A stretch of DNA of 64,000 bases from Agrostemma githago (taxonomy: Eukaryota; Streptophyta; Magnoliopsida; Caryophyllales; Caryophyllaceae). The stretch is from NCBI GenBank assembly GCA_958450325.1, contig OY288259.1:60600987-60664986 (forward strand), read 5' to 3'. A program made the translations under genes and the position numbers. Shown here in pieces: positions 35,149 to 45,607 of this stretch. The first letter of the stretch is position 1, and each line of letters starts with the position of its first letter. The notes below the pieces were generated by a model, which did no database searches, had not been told where the DNA came from, and saw nothing but the letters and a program-made list of their open reading frames with translations.

Positions 35149-36096
35149 ATGGGAAGAGCAAAAATAGCAATGGAGTTTATTACCAAAGAAAAAGCAAGAA
35201 ATGTGACTTATGCAAAGAGAAAGAAAGGGTTACTCAAAAAAGGTCATGAATTTGCCATATTATGCAATGTACCTGTTTGCATAATCATATTCCCTTATTC
35301 CCAAGGGACACTACCCTTAGAACCAGAGGTACATGCCTTTAAAGGGGTTGTTGACCAACAAGGTCCAAAAGAACTGGTTATGAATCGAACGAAGGATCCC
35401 GACTTAGCCAGGGAAATAATTGAGAGGTACTTGGGTGTCCCTGTCGACGAACGTGTCAAAAGGGCGGTTAACTTGTCGAATATGTTTGATGAATGGAAAC
35501 GAAAGGCCGATCTTGAGTTGTCGAAGCTAAGACACAAGAATGCAATGGCTAAGTATCCTAATTTGAGCAATCTGATTGATCATTTTACTCCTGAACAGCT
35601 TTTTCAGATGCTTGTTCATCTCGATCAGAAGCTCGAGTTTGTTAATGACAGGATTAACTTGCTTAAGGGTGATAATAAGTCGGGTTTAGTAGAAAAACCC
35701 GTCTCAAACAACAATGCTAATAATCATCACCTTGTTGAGTATCATAATCACATGGAAACCGCGGCCTTTGATCAGCATTATCATGTTCCGATGTATCATT
35801 ACTCTGTGTTTAACCAGGATTATTTACAGGATCAGAAAGTGTCGTCGATGGGATTTGATCATCTTGGTGTTGGTAGCAGTAGCAGTAGCAGTGGGAGTAA
35901 CGCGGTCATGTACAATTATAACATGAATATCTACAATGACCACAGGTTGTCGGGTGTTGGTGCAGCAGCGTCTTCGTATGGTGCAGGAGGGTTCAATATG
36001 CCAGTGCCAGTGCCGATGCCAATGCCAGTGCCAGTGCCGATGCAGATGCCAGTGCTCTCGAGTTTCCCGTTCCCGGATCAATATATGTCAGGCTAA
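35149..36096 (+). CDS. Type I (M-type) MADS-box transcription factor
   Basis: Single exon, 315 residues. Residues 1-60 are a MADS DNA-binding domain: MGRAKIAMEFI, NVTYAKRKKGLLKKGHEF, then ILCNVPVCIIIFPYSQG. The lack of introns and of a K-box marks it as type I; Mbeta or Mgamma subgroup cannot be settled by eye. Type I members mostly act in the female gametophyte and endosperm, as paired heterodimers. Residues about 100-175 form a charged helical region that could serve dimerisation. The C terminus is low complexity: His/Asn-rich, a Ser run, then PVPMP repeats ending SSFPFPDQYMSG. The start lies in good context (ACCATGG). It is tail-to-tail with WSS1A, 532 bp apart. Confidence 0.9.
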   Translation: MGRAKIAMEFITKEKARNVTYAKRKKGLLKKGHEFAILCNVPVCIIIFPYSQGTLPLEPEVHAFKGVVDQQGPKELVMNRTKDPDLAREIIERYLGVPVDERVKRAVNLSNMFDEWKRKADLELSKLRHKNAMAKYPNLSNLIDHFTPEQLFQMLVHLDQKLEFVNDRINLLKGDNKSGLVEKPVSNNNANNHHLVEYHNHMETAAFDQHYHVPMYHYSVFNQDYLQDQKVSSMGFDHLGVGSSSSSSGSNAVMYNYNMNIYNDHRLSGVGAAASSYGAGGFNMPVPVPMPMPVPVPMQMPVLSSFPFPDQYMSG

Positions 36097-36628
36097 GATA
36101 TTAAGTTAAATAACTAGAATTATGACTATGTAATTTACTTGGTTTTATAAATAAGGCTTCATCTAGTGATGAAGAATGTTCTCTTTCAGGCTTCTATTAG
36201 GTCAAGATTTAGTTTGCTTTGCATAATTTTATGACTTTATGAGTACTTGTTCTGTTGATGCTATAGTTTATCACAAATTCTTGTTTGTGACGGAAATTTT
36301 ATTTTATTTTTGAAATAGAAGTTTATGCAAATGTTCGATTCTTATCCACGATGTAGGATGCTCCTTTAAACAGGAAAAAAAAAAGATATCTTATGTAGGA
36401 TCGATCCCTGTATATTCATCGTAAATTACTGAAATGAGACGAAAACATGGTCAGCAAATAAGGTTGGAGTTTCCTGATAGTATGGCAATGAAAATTACAG
36501 CTTTGAGACGTGACATCATCAGTAAACCTAGCAACCGTGAACAAAAACACAGACACGGTTCTGAGAACTTAGTGTGGTGAAAGTCAGGATGGCCATAGCC
36601 GAATGATATAAAGAGAACCTGCCGACTG
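36097..36628. other. Tail-to-tail spacer
   Basis: Gap between the MADS gene and WSS1A 3' ends. It contains a fragment (about 36275-36310) with the CACAAATTCTTGTTTGTGACGG word that recurs at 52.7 and 57.5 kb and is probably a transposon end. Otherwise it is presumed 3' UTRs. Confidence 0.4.
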
Positions 36629-38975
36629 TCAAGTGCCTAGATTTGGAGTCACAGCTGATGGAGGACCACGAGAATATCTCCATTGGTCGCAAGCTGAGCA
36701 TTTTTCTAGGCTGACGCTATTTTCTAATGTACAGAATCTACAATTCCACAAACGATATTTCACTGACAAGTCTTTCGGCTTCAGAGTTTCACACGCTTCG
36801 CATATGAGAGCCACTGCCTGCCAAATTATAATAAACTTCTGTTAATATGACATAACTTTTTCGACAATGATTCTTGTATGAGACAGTCCACGTGTTCAAC
36901 TCATGTGTAAGACTGTCTCATATGTGTGTTACAAGAAAAAAAAAAGGCGTTCAGAAGGATCGCTCACAGGATTCATTAGTGTGCATTTTTCACAAGTCCA
37001 CATGACAGACTCGCCAAAATTGTTTTCAGACGAGCTTATAATGTTAGGTTCGGAATGTCCACGGGATCTTTTGCTTGGCTCTGCTTCATGAACACGATTA
37101 GAGGTGGAATTAACGTCACTGGTTAAATCTATCAGGTTCTCACCACCGTTAGCATTACTCCTTTTCCTAGATGTCCCACTAGAGGAGGAACTCGACGCAG
37201 GGACACTTTGACTTTTGCTATCCAATGCTATTGTTTCAAAGAGGTCGGGATTGCTCTCCCCTTCAACATCTACTCCATTAGAAGCTGATGCACACCATAT
37301 TTCATCTTGAAGTCTTCTTTCTGCTGCCATAGCGGCAGCTTGGACGGGACTTAGCGCGCTCATTATGCTCTTATCACCACCAAGGCGTAAAGGTCCGGAT
37401 GGTAAAAGAGAGCCCATCTTTTGTCTATTTTCTGCTGCAACAAGTACTGTTTTGCGAAGGGAAGAAAGAGGTGGTTGTCGAGAGAAACCACCTAATCGTT
37501 TCCCAGGTAAATCAAATCCTTCCCCCGTGCCAATTATTCCCTTTGTCATCAACTCTTCGCATTCCTGCATATGACAACGGTAATAAGAGGCAAGCACAAT
37601 GACCTCAACTGCTTACAATGCACACATTCTCATATGTAAAGCTCTCATAATTGACATAATAAGAGGCTAATTGGTTAAACTGAAGCCTCTGTGTCGAAAT
37701 GAGGGAAACGACAAAACTCTGCTCGTAACTTTCAGCAATGCAAGACAAGAAACAGACGAACAAAACTCAAAATTGCTCGTAAGCAGATCTAAACCTTCTA
37801 AAAAGTCTATATTTATGGCTATCACAGACCTTTCTAAGTTGATCCCACAGCTTATAGAAGCTGGCATTATGAGGAGCGTGAGCGTTATGGCATAGCTCAT
37901 GTAGCATTGTATCTAAAACTTCATCAAATGGGTTGAACTCCAACTCGTTATTAGGCCTTCGAAGCGCCAACTTCACCTCAATCCCAGCACCTACATTCAA
38001 TCCCAAAAGTTGCTTCCTCTTGGGACTGCAAACAATCAAAGGTCGTGTGTTAAACCAAACAAGTACACTACGACACATATACTAAAGTTCACAACTTGAA
38101 GCCATAATATCGCTTGTTTCATCCTCAAAGATGTACATACGAGTTGCATCTAAACTCGACATCTCAGCCTAATTCTTAGTACTGTACAATCACCAAAACT
38201 CAAGGATGATCATTAGAGCAACACCAAGTGCCAAATGACGTCGATATGAACGTATTCAAGGACAATGTCCCTGGTAAAACTTTCTTCTATATACTCGAGG
38301 TCCTCGAGGATGATCATTACAACAACAACAACAACACATCCTTCATTACCTCATAACTTTAAGCACGATGATAAACTCACTCGAAAACCACTTCTGCCAC
38401 ACAATTCACATGTTCAAATGATTTTAATCCGCGCTCACAAAATTACGTGGCAAGAAGGAATTTTTGAGTGACATTATCAATGCCCAACTTTTTAAGCGGC
38501 CCCGTCTAGGAATTTGTCGGATGTACACGGCCTTACCCCCAACACAAACTACAAATTTGAATGTTAACAAACCATAATCCGAAAACCCCAACAAAAACAA
38601 AAACCCTAAAAATTTGTTGTCGAGTCATTTGTTTAACTTTCATTAAAATACGACTCACATGATGAAACATCAAAACAAACCAAATTAACAATTGACTGAG
38701 ACGGAGGGTAATTAAAACACGAAAACATATTGAATAAACAATTGACTGAGACGGAGAGAGTAATATCGAAGTAAAATCATACTAGCAAAAAAGGGAAGAG
38801 TAGAGAGAAGAACATACTACATTTCGGAGAGGACTTTAACGCGCCAATTGTGTTTACGCATAATGGGCTGAACCTGTTTCGCAATGCGCTCCAAGATCTT
38901 CCGCGCTTCATCTTGTCTTGCCTTTCTTTTCAGCACTTTAATCTCCCAAACTTTATTCAAATCCCCAACTTGCAT
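36629..38975 (-). CDS. WSS1A: WSS1-type DNA-protein crosslink protease (WLM domain)
   Basis: Four exons on the minus strand (38821-38975, 37830-38025, 36968-37564 and 36629-36817) give 378 residues. The N terminus (DLNKVWEIKVLKRKARQDEA) begins the WLM metalloprotease domain. The zinc-binding active site HELCHNAHAPH has His94, Glu95, His98 and His104. A conserved GFDLPGKRLGGFSRQPPLSSLR segment and SALSPVQAAAMAAERRLQDEIWC follow. Two RanBP2-type zinc fingers lie at the C terminus (WTCEKCTLMNP..ICEAC and WNCRFCTLENS..CSACDQW). WSS1/SPRTN proteases degrade proteins covalently trapped on DNA, in the nucleus, and the zinc fingers and middle region bind ubiquitin, SUMO or Cdc48. Intron 3 splits the first RanBP2 finger in phase 0. 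Residue order and the LPSGP/RLGG block match Arabidopsis WSS1A as I recall it. Confidence 0.92.
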
Positions 38976-40254
38976 TCTCTTTGATTGATTTCAAAAAAAT
39001 TGATAAGAGGAAACCCTAAATTGATTGATTCAAGGGTTGATTAGACAATTAGGGAAAGTGGGTTGGTCGTGAAATGGGTTAATTTTGTTATTGTGTGAGA
39101 TTTTTGAATTGGGTTTGATTGAATTTGAATAATTTTTTTGAAATTTGATGGGAAGGGGGAAGGGGGAGAGGTTTTAGGGTTCTTGCGCGCCGAGAGGTTG
39201 GATGAATGATCGAGTAATGGGCGGTAATTATTTGAATCACATAGTGAAAAGTGAAAAGTGAAAACTGATCCGATCCGATTAATCCGATCTGAATTACGAG
39301 TACTGTTTTTACAACACGATGTGAGGTATTTGAAACACATTTTTACTGTCGGTGAAAATTAGTGGAAAGTTAAGGTGACAGAGTCTTACACTTTGGTGGT
39401 AAATCTTACCGATGGAGATATCGCAGGTAGTTGGTAAGATCAGAATAATTGACTCAACGATGTTGTATATGTTAATGATAGGCGGTAATAACTTTTTTTT
39501 TGGCTCTATTTCTATATGAATTCGAGATAATCTCAAGCTCGAGAATTTTTGAAAATTATTTAATGATTTGATCACGAATTAGCTTCATAATAGTGATTTA
39601 GATCGTTCGGATTAACAGTTTTTCTAATTGATTTTTGGTTGCCGTTAAAATAGATACATAGATTAACTTTGATGTGAAAAAAATAGATACTCATCAAAAG
39701 ACAAGAATATTAAGTAGAAAAATCGAATTCTGAGCAAAATTAACGAATGATTTTCTAAACATAAATGGTACTCTAGGAAAGCCGTTAAAAGATCCAACAA
39801 CTTACTATAACCATTCTTTATTTTATTTTTTCGAATTTTAGTTCGTTGCACGATTGAAAAAGTTTCATAGTCTCATTTGACGTAATCTCATTTTCGATAA
39901 TACAGGCATATCAATCCAAATTTAATACGAGTTCTAACTTTTTGGGTTGCTTTGCACTTCAAAAACTTCAAGTAATTAAGTCAAACTTCAAAACATAAAC
40001 GAATTTTCTCATTTTGTAGCCCTTAATCAGACATAACTCCCGGCTACGACTTCCAAGACGATTATTCGTTATTTAAAATTGGATCATTTTACGAGATTTT
40101 CGCTGTACAGAATAACTATTTCCGGACTCATACTTCAGAATTCTAGTAAATCAAAGTACGGAGTATTTTTTTTACAGAATAAAAGCGGTGATTCTTTTTT
40201 CTTTCAGCAAATTAATTATCATTAAGAGATGTTTTCCTTGATTTTTTTTTTTTG

Positions 40255-40807
40255 GATTTTCTACGTGATACCCTGAACTTTTTACTTTTCTACCTTATAC
40301 CCTTACACTTTTTACATGTACACAAGGTAGCCTTGTACTTTACTAAAAATTTCTTTGGTACCCCTAAACTTTATTATTATCTTTCTTGGCACCCCTAAAC
40401 TTTTTTTCCCGTCAAATTTCGGCAATAAATTACTTTTTTATGCTCAAGATGAAAAGTTAAACATCATTTAACATACCTAATTAGCCGATAATTGAACTCA
40501 AACTAACAATTTTGTACGTGTTTGCAGTTTATACTCCAAATCTAAACGAATTATATTTTTGACGTTATATTGTCAAATCAAATGACAACACTTGAATTAA
40601 GTTCAATTATTTGTTAATTATCTAAGTTAAATGATATTGAAGTCTTAATTCTAAGCTAAAAACATAATCTAACGACAAAACTTGATGGAAAAAAAATTCG
40701 GGACGCTAGTTAAATTAATAATAAATTCAAGGGTACCATGTATAGACATAGAAAAGGTAGAGGTACCAGCTAGAAAAGTGAAAAATATAGGGATATCGCG
40801 TAGAAAA

Positions 40808-40809
<2 letters not shown>
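40255..40809. mobile_element. MITE or foldback element with GATTTTCTACG ends
   Basis: Starts GATTTTCTACGTGATACC and ends with the near-complement GGATATCGCGTAGAAAATC. The similarity continues about 60 bp into each side (CTTTTTACTTTTCTACC opposite GCTAGAAAAGTGAAAAAT). It lies between T runs, so the target duplication may be hidden in them. A second, shorter element of the same type is at 47318-47618. Confidence 0.65.

Positions 40810-40838
<29 letters not shown>
40810..40838. repeat. Poly(T) run
   Basis: Twenty-nine consecutive T immediately after the inverted-repeat element. Length is likely to vary between individuals and to be uncertain in the assembly. Confidence 0.85.
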
Positions 40839-40843
<5 letters not shown>

Positions 40844-41575
40844 CGGAGGTACATGTTATTAAAAAATACTCGAGTTTGGGAACACTTGTGAACATTCATC
40901 ATCCCCTTCCCTTCTCAGCTCTCTCCAGTGTTTTTCTCCAACTTCCGGTCTCAAAGACTTCAACTTTCACCTTACCAGGTACTCTTTCTTCCATCTTCTC
41001 AACGTTTTTTCCATTAACAATCATAAATTTTACTGTTTTTTTCTTCTGCATTGCTCCTCAAACAACATTATTGATTTATTGTTGCAAACTTTCATAAAAA
41101 TCCAAACTTTTTTACTTTTTCATATTGTAATTCCTCTAACAATACTGAAAAAACCCATAATTTGGATTTTTAATTCAGTATGTGTGTTTAATTTTGCTTG
41201 AATTATATGTTTAATTACTCTTCTCTAGGTAAAAAAAATAGTAAAAAAGAGGGAAAAACAAACCCTACAATCTGTACTTTTAATCAAGATTGTGCTTTTT
41301 TTTTTTTTAATTGGGGTTGATTATAAGTTCCAATTACCCAGATTGTACTTTTTTAATCAAGATTATAGGATTTTAATTAAATAATTACTGTTCTCAGGGG
41401 AATTTTCTGGGGATGACAACTTGACGACCTCAAATTATTATTAGCGCTTTCAAATTGAATTTAAAACGGTCTTTTATTATTATTCGCTTTTATTTTATTT
41501 TGACGACCTCAGATTCTGATTCAGGTTGGTTCAGTTGGGTTTTTTTAGGGTAAAGAGATCAAAAAGGGGAAGAAA

Positions 41576-42656
41576 ATGAAGCTGAGGTATGCAATGGTGT
41601 GTTCGTCGAACCAGAACAGGAGCATGGAATCTCATTTTGTGCTGAAAAAACAAGGGTTTGATGTCTCATCATATGGGACTGGTAGCCAAGTCAAGCTTCC
41701 CGGTCCTTCCATTCGAGAACCCAATGTTTACGACTTTGGTACCCCGTATAAGCAGATGTATGAGGAGCTTCGTCGTAAAGATCCTGAATTGTATCCTTTC
41801 GATCCATGTTCATGTTTTTTAGTTCACTGTCTGAGCTTTATTTGATGGTTTGTGGTTTTCAAAATACGGGTTTGGAGATATTGGATCGTTTATGTTAGCA
41901 TTCTTTGAGTTTATGTGTGTCCTTAATGATAGTGCATATACAAACGTAATGGCATTTTGCCAATGTTGAAACGGAATCTGTCTGTGAAGCTTGCTCCTCA
42001 AAGATGGCAAGACAATGCTGACGATGGCACTTTTGACGTGGTGTTTACATTCGAAGAGAGGGTTTTCGACATGGTTGCTGAAGGTATATATGTTTGGAAG
42101 TAATAAGGTTTCGTCATATACCATGTTATGCTAGATTAGCTGCGAATGGCATGCCAGATTGCCAGACGTGAGAATGTGAGATGCTTATACAAACTATTTA
42201 TTTATGTTCAGATCTTCACAACCGTGATCAAGTCCTTATGAAACCTGTTGTAATTATCAATCTCGAGGTGAAAGACAACCATGACGAAGCAGCTATTGGT
42301 GCTCGCCTTACACTCGATCTGTGCCAGGAGGTGCGTCTTATTGTTCTGTCTACTCAATCGATATTTAACCTCTGCACCTTAGTTTTGACTGTCAAGCGTC
42401 TTGTCGTACAGTTAACCTTAACCATAGACATCTCAAAAAAGATTAATAGTCCAAACCTGTACTTTTCCTCGTTGAAATGTATGACGCTGTCAGTAATCTT
42501 ATGCTTGTCAAGAATACATCGATACAGCATTTAAACATAAATAATTTGTTGCAGCTTGAAGAGACGGAATCCTGGGAGGATAGCGTGGATGACATTATTT
42601 CTGCTTTTGAGAGAAAACACCGAAGAAAGATCTTCTACACCATTTCGTTTTACTGA
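41576..42656 (+). CDS. SSU72: SSU72-type RNA polymerase II CTD phosphatase
   Basis: Four exons (41576-41790, 41938-42083, 42212-42330 and 42555-42656) give 582 nt, 193 residues, the usual family length. The protein-phosphatase loop C-x5-R is at Cys9-Arg15 (VCSSNQNRSME), followed by the family blocks YGTGSQVKLPGPSIREPNVYDFGTPY (two pieces), LSVKLAPQRWQDNADDG, FDVVFTFEERVFD and the C terminus HRRKIFYTISFY. SSU72 dephosphorylates Ser5 of the polymerase II C-terminal repeat and works with the cleavage and polyadenylation machinery in the nucleus. Introns 2 and 3 are normal GT-AG. Intron 1 (41791-41937) begins GTATCCTTTC, the U12-type donor consensus, and must end in AT to keep the conserved LYKRNG frame. 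Confidence 0.93.
41791..41937 (+). other. U12-type intron with GT-AT ends in SSU72
   Basis: The donor GTATCCTTTC matches the U12 consensus exactly. TCCTTAAT at 41920-41927 resembles the U12 branch site TCCTTAAC. Reading through LYKRNG demands that exon 2 start at 41938, making the last two intron bases AT, 11 nt from the branch adenosine, which fits U12 spacing. The only nearby AG (41931-41932) is too close to the branch site and would shift the frame to an early stop. Confidence 0.75.
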
Positions 42657-43286
42657 AGATGTCGCCGTATGGATCTTTCTTTTTAAATGCTTGCTCGACA
42701 ATGTGCTTCAGAATCCCGGGTATAAACTCACTCATCATATATACCCGTCTGAAATTTGTGATGGAATGACTTGTTTTGAAAATGACAATGCTCGGGCCTG
42801 TGTCAAACTCTCGATAATGCTTTGATGTATAGTGTTTTATGTGAACTATCTCAAATACGATCTGTATCTTATTTTCCTCACCTTAACAGAAAACCGAAGA
42901 AGTGTGCATTACTTTGTTTCTATAACAACACACGATGCCATTACAATTAGACCGTTAAATTTCTACTTGATTTGGGATCCAGCTCGACCCATTCGACAGG
43001 TCTAATTACAATACATGCGTGAGCACGAGGGACGATATGGAGCTAGATTGGACCTCCCTTAACCACAAATATGTCACTAGGAAGAAACTAGCTATAACGT
43101 GTGAACTGTAAAGAGCCACTTAGATTGACAAATGCTCTGCCCATCAATTTTTAGTGACTGTACAAGTATCCAACAATTCCTGAGGATGATATGCAACTAC
43201 ATCATTCATCATCAATCTTGTAACAAGAAGCCAATTCATTTGATAAATTCTGTAAATATCGTAATAAACAATTTGTCTAGACGAAT
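42657..43286. other. Spacer downstream of SSU72
   Basis: Presumed SSU72 3' UTR followed by unremarkable sequence up to the repeat-protein frame at 43287. No gene, TATA box or transposon end was identified with confidence. Confidence 0.35.
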
Positions 43287-44401
43287 ATGAACATTTATAA
43301 TTCGGGATCGGATGGGTATGAATCCGATGGCTCACAGAAAGCTTCTTACCCGGGCCTAAATGGCTATGACTCATGTGGTTCAATAGCCGAGTCTCAGAAA
43401 GCCGCCTGCTATCGCTTGAGCCAAGATGGGTATGACTCTTCTGGTTCATTAGCCGAGTCTCAGAAAGCCGCCTATCGCTTGGGCCGAGATGGGTATGACT
43501 CTTCTAATTCAATAGCCGAGTCTCAGAAAGCCGCCTGTTATCGCTTGAGCCAAGATGGCTACAACTCTTGTGGTTCATTGGCCGAGTCTCAGAAAGCCGC
43601 CTGCTATCGCTTGAGCCGAGATGGCTACGACTCTTGTGGTTCATTGGCCGAGTCTCAGAAAGCCGCCTGCTATCGCTTCAGCCGAGATGGCTACGACTCT
43701 TGTGGTTCATTGGCCGAGTCTCAGAAAGCCGCCTGCTATCGCTTGAGCCAAGATGGCTACGACTCTTGTGGTTCATTGGCCGAGTCTCAGAAAGCCGCCT
43801 GCTATCGCTTGAGCCAAGATGGCTACAACTCTTGTGGTTCATTAGCCGAGTCTCAGAAAGCCGCCTGCTATCGCTTCGGCCTAGATGGCTACGACTCTTC
43901 TGGTTCATTGGCCCAGTCTCAGAAAGCCGCCTATCGCTTCAGCCGAGATGGCTATGACTCTTCTGGTTCATTGGCCGAGTCTCAGAAAGCTGCCCATCTG
44001 GCTACGACTCTTCTGGTTCATTGGCCCAGTCTCAGAAAGCCGCCTATCGCTTCAGCCGAGATGGCTATGACTCTTCTGGTTCATTGGCCGAGTCTCAGAA
44101 AGCCGCCTATCGCTTGGGCCGAGATGGGTATGACTCTTGTGGTTCATTAGCCGAGTCTCAGAAAGCCGCCTATCGCTTGGGCCGAGATGGGTATGACTCT
44201 TGTGGTTCATTAGCCGAGTCTCAGAAAGCCGCCTATCGCTTGGGCCGAGATGGCTACGACTCATGTAGTTCAAATTATTACTCTTGTGGCTCAATAGCCG
44301 AGTCGCATAAAGCAGCATATCACTTGGGCGGAGATGGGTATGACTCTTCTGATTCAATTGGCGAGTCTCAGAAAGCCGCCTATCGCTTGGGCCAAGATTG
44401 A
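43287..44401 (+). pseudogene. Tandem-repeat protein (21-22 residue GYDS..SQKAA unit), frameshifted
   Basis: An ATG opens a frame made almost wholly of about 16 copies of GYDSCGSLAESQKAACYRLSRD or its 21-residue form without the second Cys. DNA units are 66 or 63 bp, so length changes keep the frame. Units vary at a few positions (D/N, C/S, L/I, LSQ/FSR/LGR). Near 43995-43999 a net loss of 13 bp shifts the frame; the repeat then continues in another frame from 44000 and ends LGQD-stop at 44401. Only the GYD frame stays open through both parts, because other forward frames meet TGA or TAG in units with GGGTATGAC or TTAGCC. No signal peptide, membrane helix or known domain is visible. The array is more GC-rich than its surroundings. 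It could be a broken repeat-protein gene, the last exon of a longer gene, or a non-coding minisatellite. I do not recognise the family. Confidence 0.5.
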
Positions 44402-44428
44402 AAACTTGAGATCGAACAACAAAGTATC

Positions 44429-44790
44429 TTTTTTTTTTTTTTTTTTTTTTTTGTTGCCAAAGGGTCAAAACCACCTAATACAGGTTAAGAGCAAGCACTA
44501 AAGTGTGTGCTCTTTTGTACAAGGATCGGGATAAAACATAATACAACACAAATGAAAAACGGAGACTTAAGATACGTCTTAACGAAACGAAAATATATTG
44601 TCCGAGAACCAAAACATGTTGATGGAGAGACGTGGAAAGGGCACGAACATCAACATCCACCGCATCATCATCCGGGCAAAGAGCTCTAAAAGATCGCCGA
44701 AAGCACGATAGAGCCAAACAAAAAGCACTTACGCCATAAAGACGTAGAAAGAAACGAAAAAGGACAAATCCAAAAGACTTGTCTCCAAAG
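44429..44790 (-). mobile_element. Probable 5'-truncated LINE tail
   Basis: A 24-bp T run (44429-44452) is a poly(A) tail when read on the minus strand. It is preceded by about 340 bp with a frame of about 80 codons running almost to the tail. That arrangement (short coding remnant, T-rich 3' UTR, poly(A)) fits the 3' end of a plant LINE. No reverse transcriptase motif survives and the 5' edge is approximate; no target duplication was found. Confidence 0.4.
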
Positions 44791-45160
44791 GAGATAAAAC
44801 TCCTGCTTTTTGATTTACTACTAACAGTACAATTCTTCGATTTACTCTATTGCTAATAGTTTCTATGCATAATTTTTCAGATTTCATTCAACAATTTACG
44901 GTATTATTCTTAATCCTCAAGCATGATTCGGTCCGATTCAAGGAAAATTACTCGTATAACAATTCAAGAATTCACAGAAAATTCACGGAAAACAAATGGC
45001 TGGAATTGAGAAATCTTCTACGAGAAAAGAAACATGGAAATTGAACTGGTAAACTTAAACAAGAGGACCCTCTCCATTGCTGATATTATTCTAGAACGAT
45101 CAATGTGATAGGAATTATTTTAGGAATCAGGGTTTGATTTTGCAAGGAGTACGTAACATC

Positions 45161-45287
45161 ACAATTTCTTGAGACGGTCTCACGATAAACTTATCGTGAG
45201 ACCTCTCACATATAAGAGAGTTAGTTTTATTATTATTATATTTCTATTAGTAGGTCTCACATGAGACTAGAGGAGACCGTAATTGTG
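45161..45287. mobile_element. Small MITE with GAGACGGTCTC ends
   Basis: Begins ACAATTTCTTGAGACGGTCTC and ends GAGACCGTAATTGT. An internal perfect palindrome TCACGATAAACTTATCGTGA follows the left end. It belongs with the element at 48-138. Confidence 0.55.
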
Positions 45288-45508
45288 TCAAATTTCCCGT
45301 CAAACTGTGCTTGAATTGTCATGAGTTGATTTAATATAAAAGAAAATTAAAAAATACTCTCTTTTAAAATATCAATTTTAAAATTTAAAACATTTTGAAA
45401 TTTGTATTAAAAATTACCCCCGGAATCAATCAAAAATTCAAAAATTGCTATAAAATTTATTTTTAGGACGAACTTGCCCTTAGCTAGAGAGTGATGTGAA
45501 GTAATATA

Positions 45509-45607
45509 CTCCCTCCAACCCACTATGATTTACCCACTTATTATTTTAATCTCACCCATTTTGATTAAAAGTGGGTAAATCATTGACTCATTGTGGGGCG
45601 GAGGGAG
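45509..45607. mobile_element. Stowaway-like MITE
   Basis: CTCCCTCC and GGAGGGAG ends are flanked by TA on both sides (45507-45508 and 45608-45609). Subterminal CCCACTATGATTTACCCACTT pairs with AAGTGGGTAAATCATTG. TA duplication and CTCCCTCC ends are Tc1/mariner-derived Stowaway marks. Confidence 0.85.

Larger units (their letters stand above)
38976..41575. other. Divergent intergenic region between WSS1A and SSU72
   Basis: No gene was found. It holds the WSS1A promoter side (38976 to about 39300), AT-rich filler, an inverted-repeat element at 40255-40809, a 29-bp T run (40810-40838), and the SSU72 5' UTR with a probable 546-bp leader intron from GT at 40979 to AG at 41524. Confidence 0.45.

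Noticed and set aside
42181..42534. 117-codon frame over SSU72 exon 3
   Set aside because: It is exon 3 read through into intron 3; SSU72 motifs resume only in exon 4.
43568..43957. Other frames of the 63/66-bp repeat, both strands
   Set aside because: They are interrupted in units carrying GGGTATGAC or TTAGCC, unlike the GYD frame, or show no start and end logic.
44475..44717. Minus-strand 80-codon frame as a separate gene
   Set aside because: It runs into a poly(A) tract and looks like the coding remnant at a LINE 3' end.
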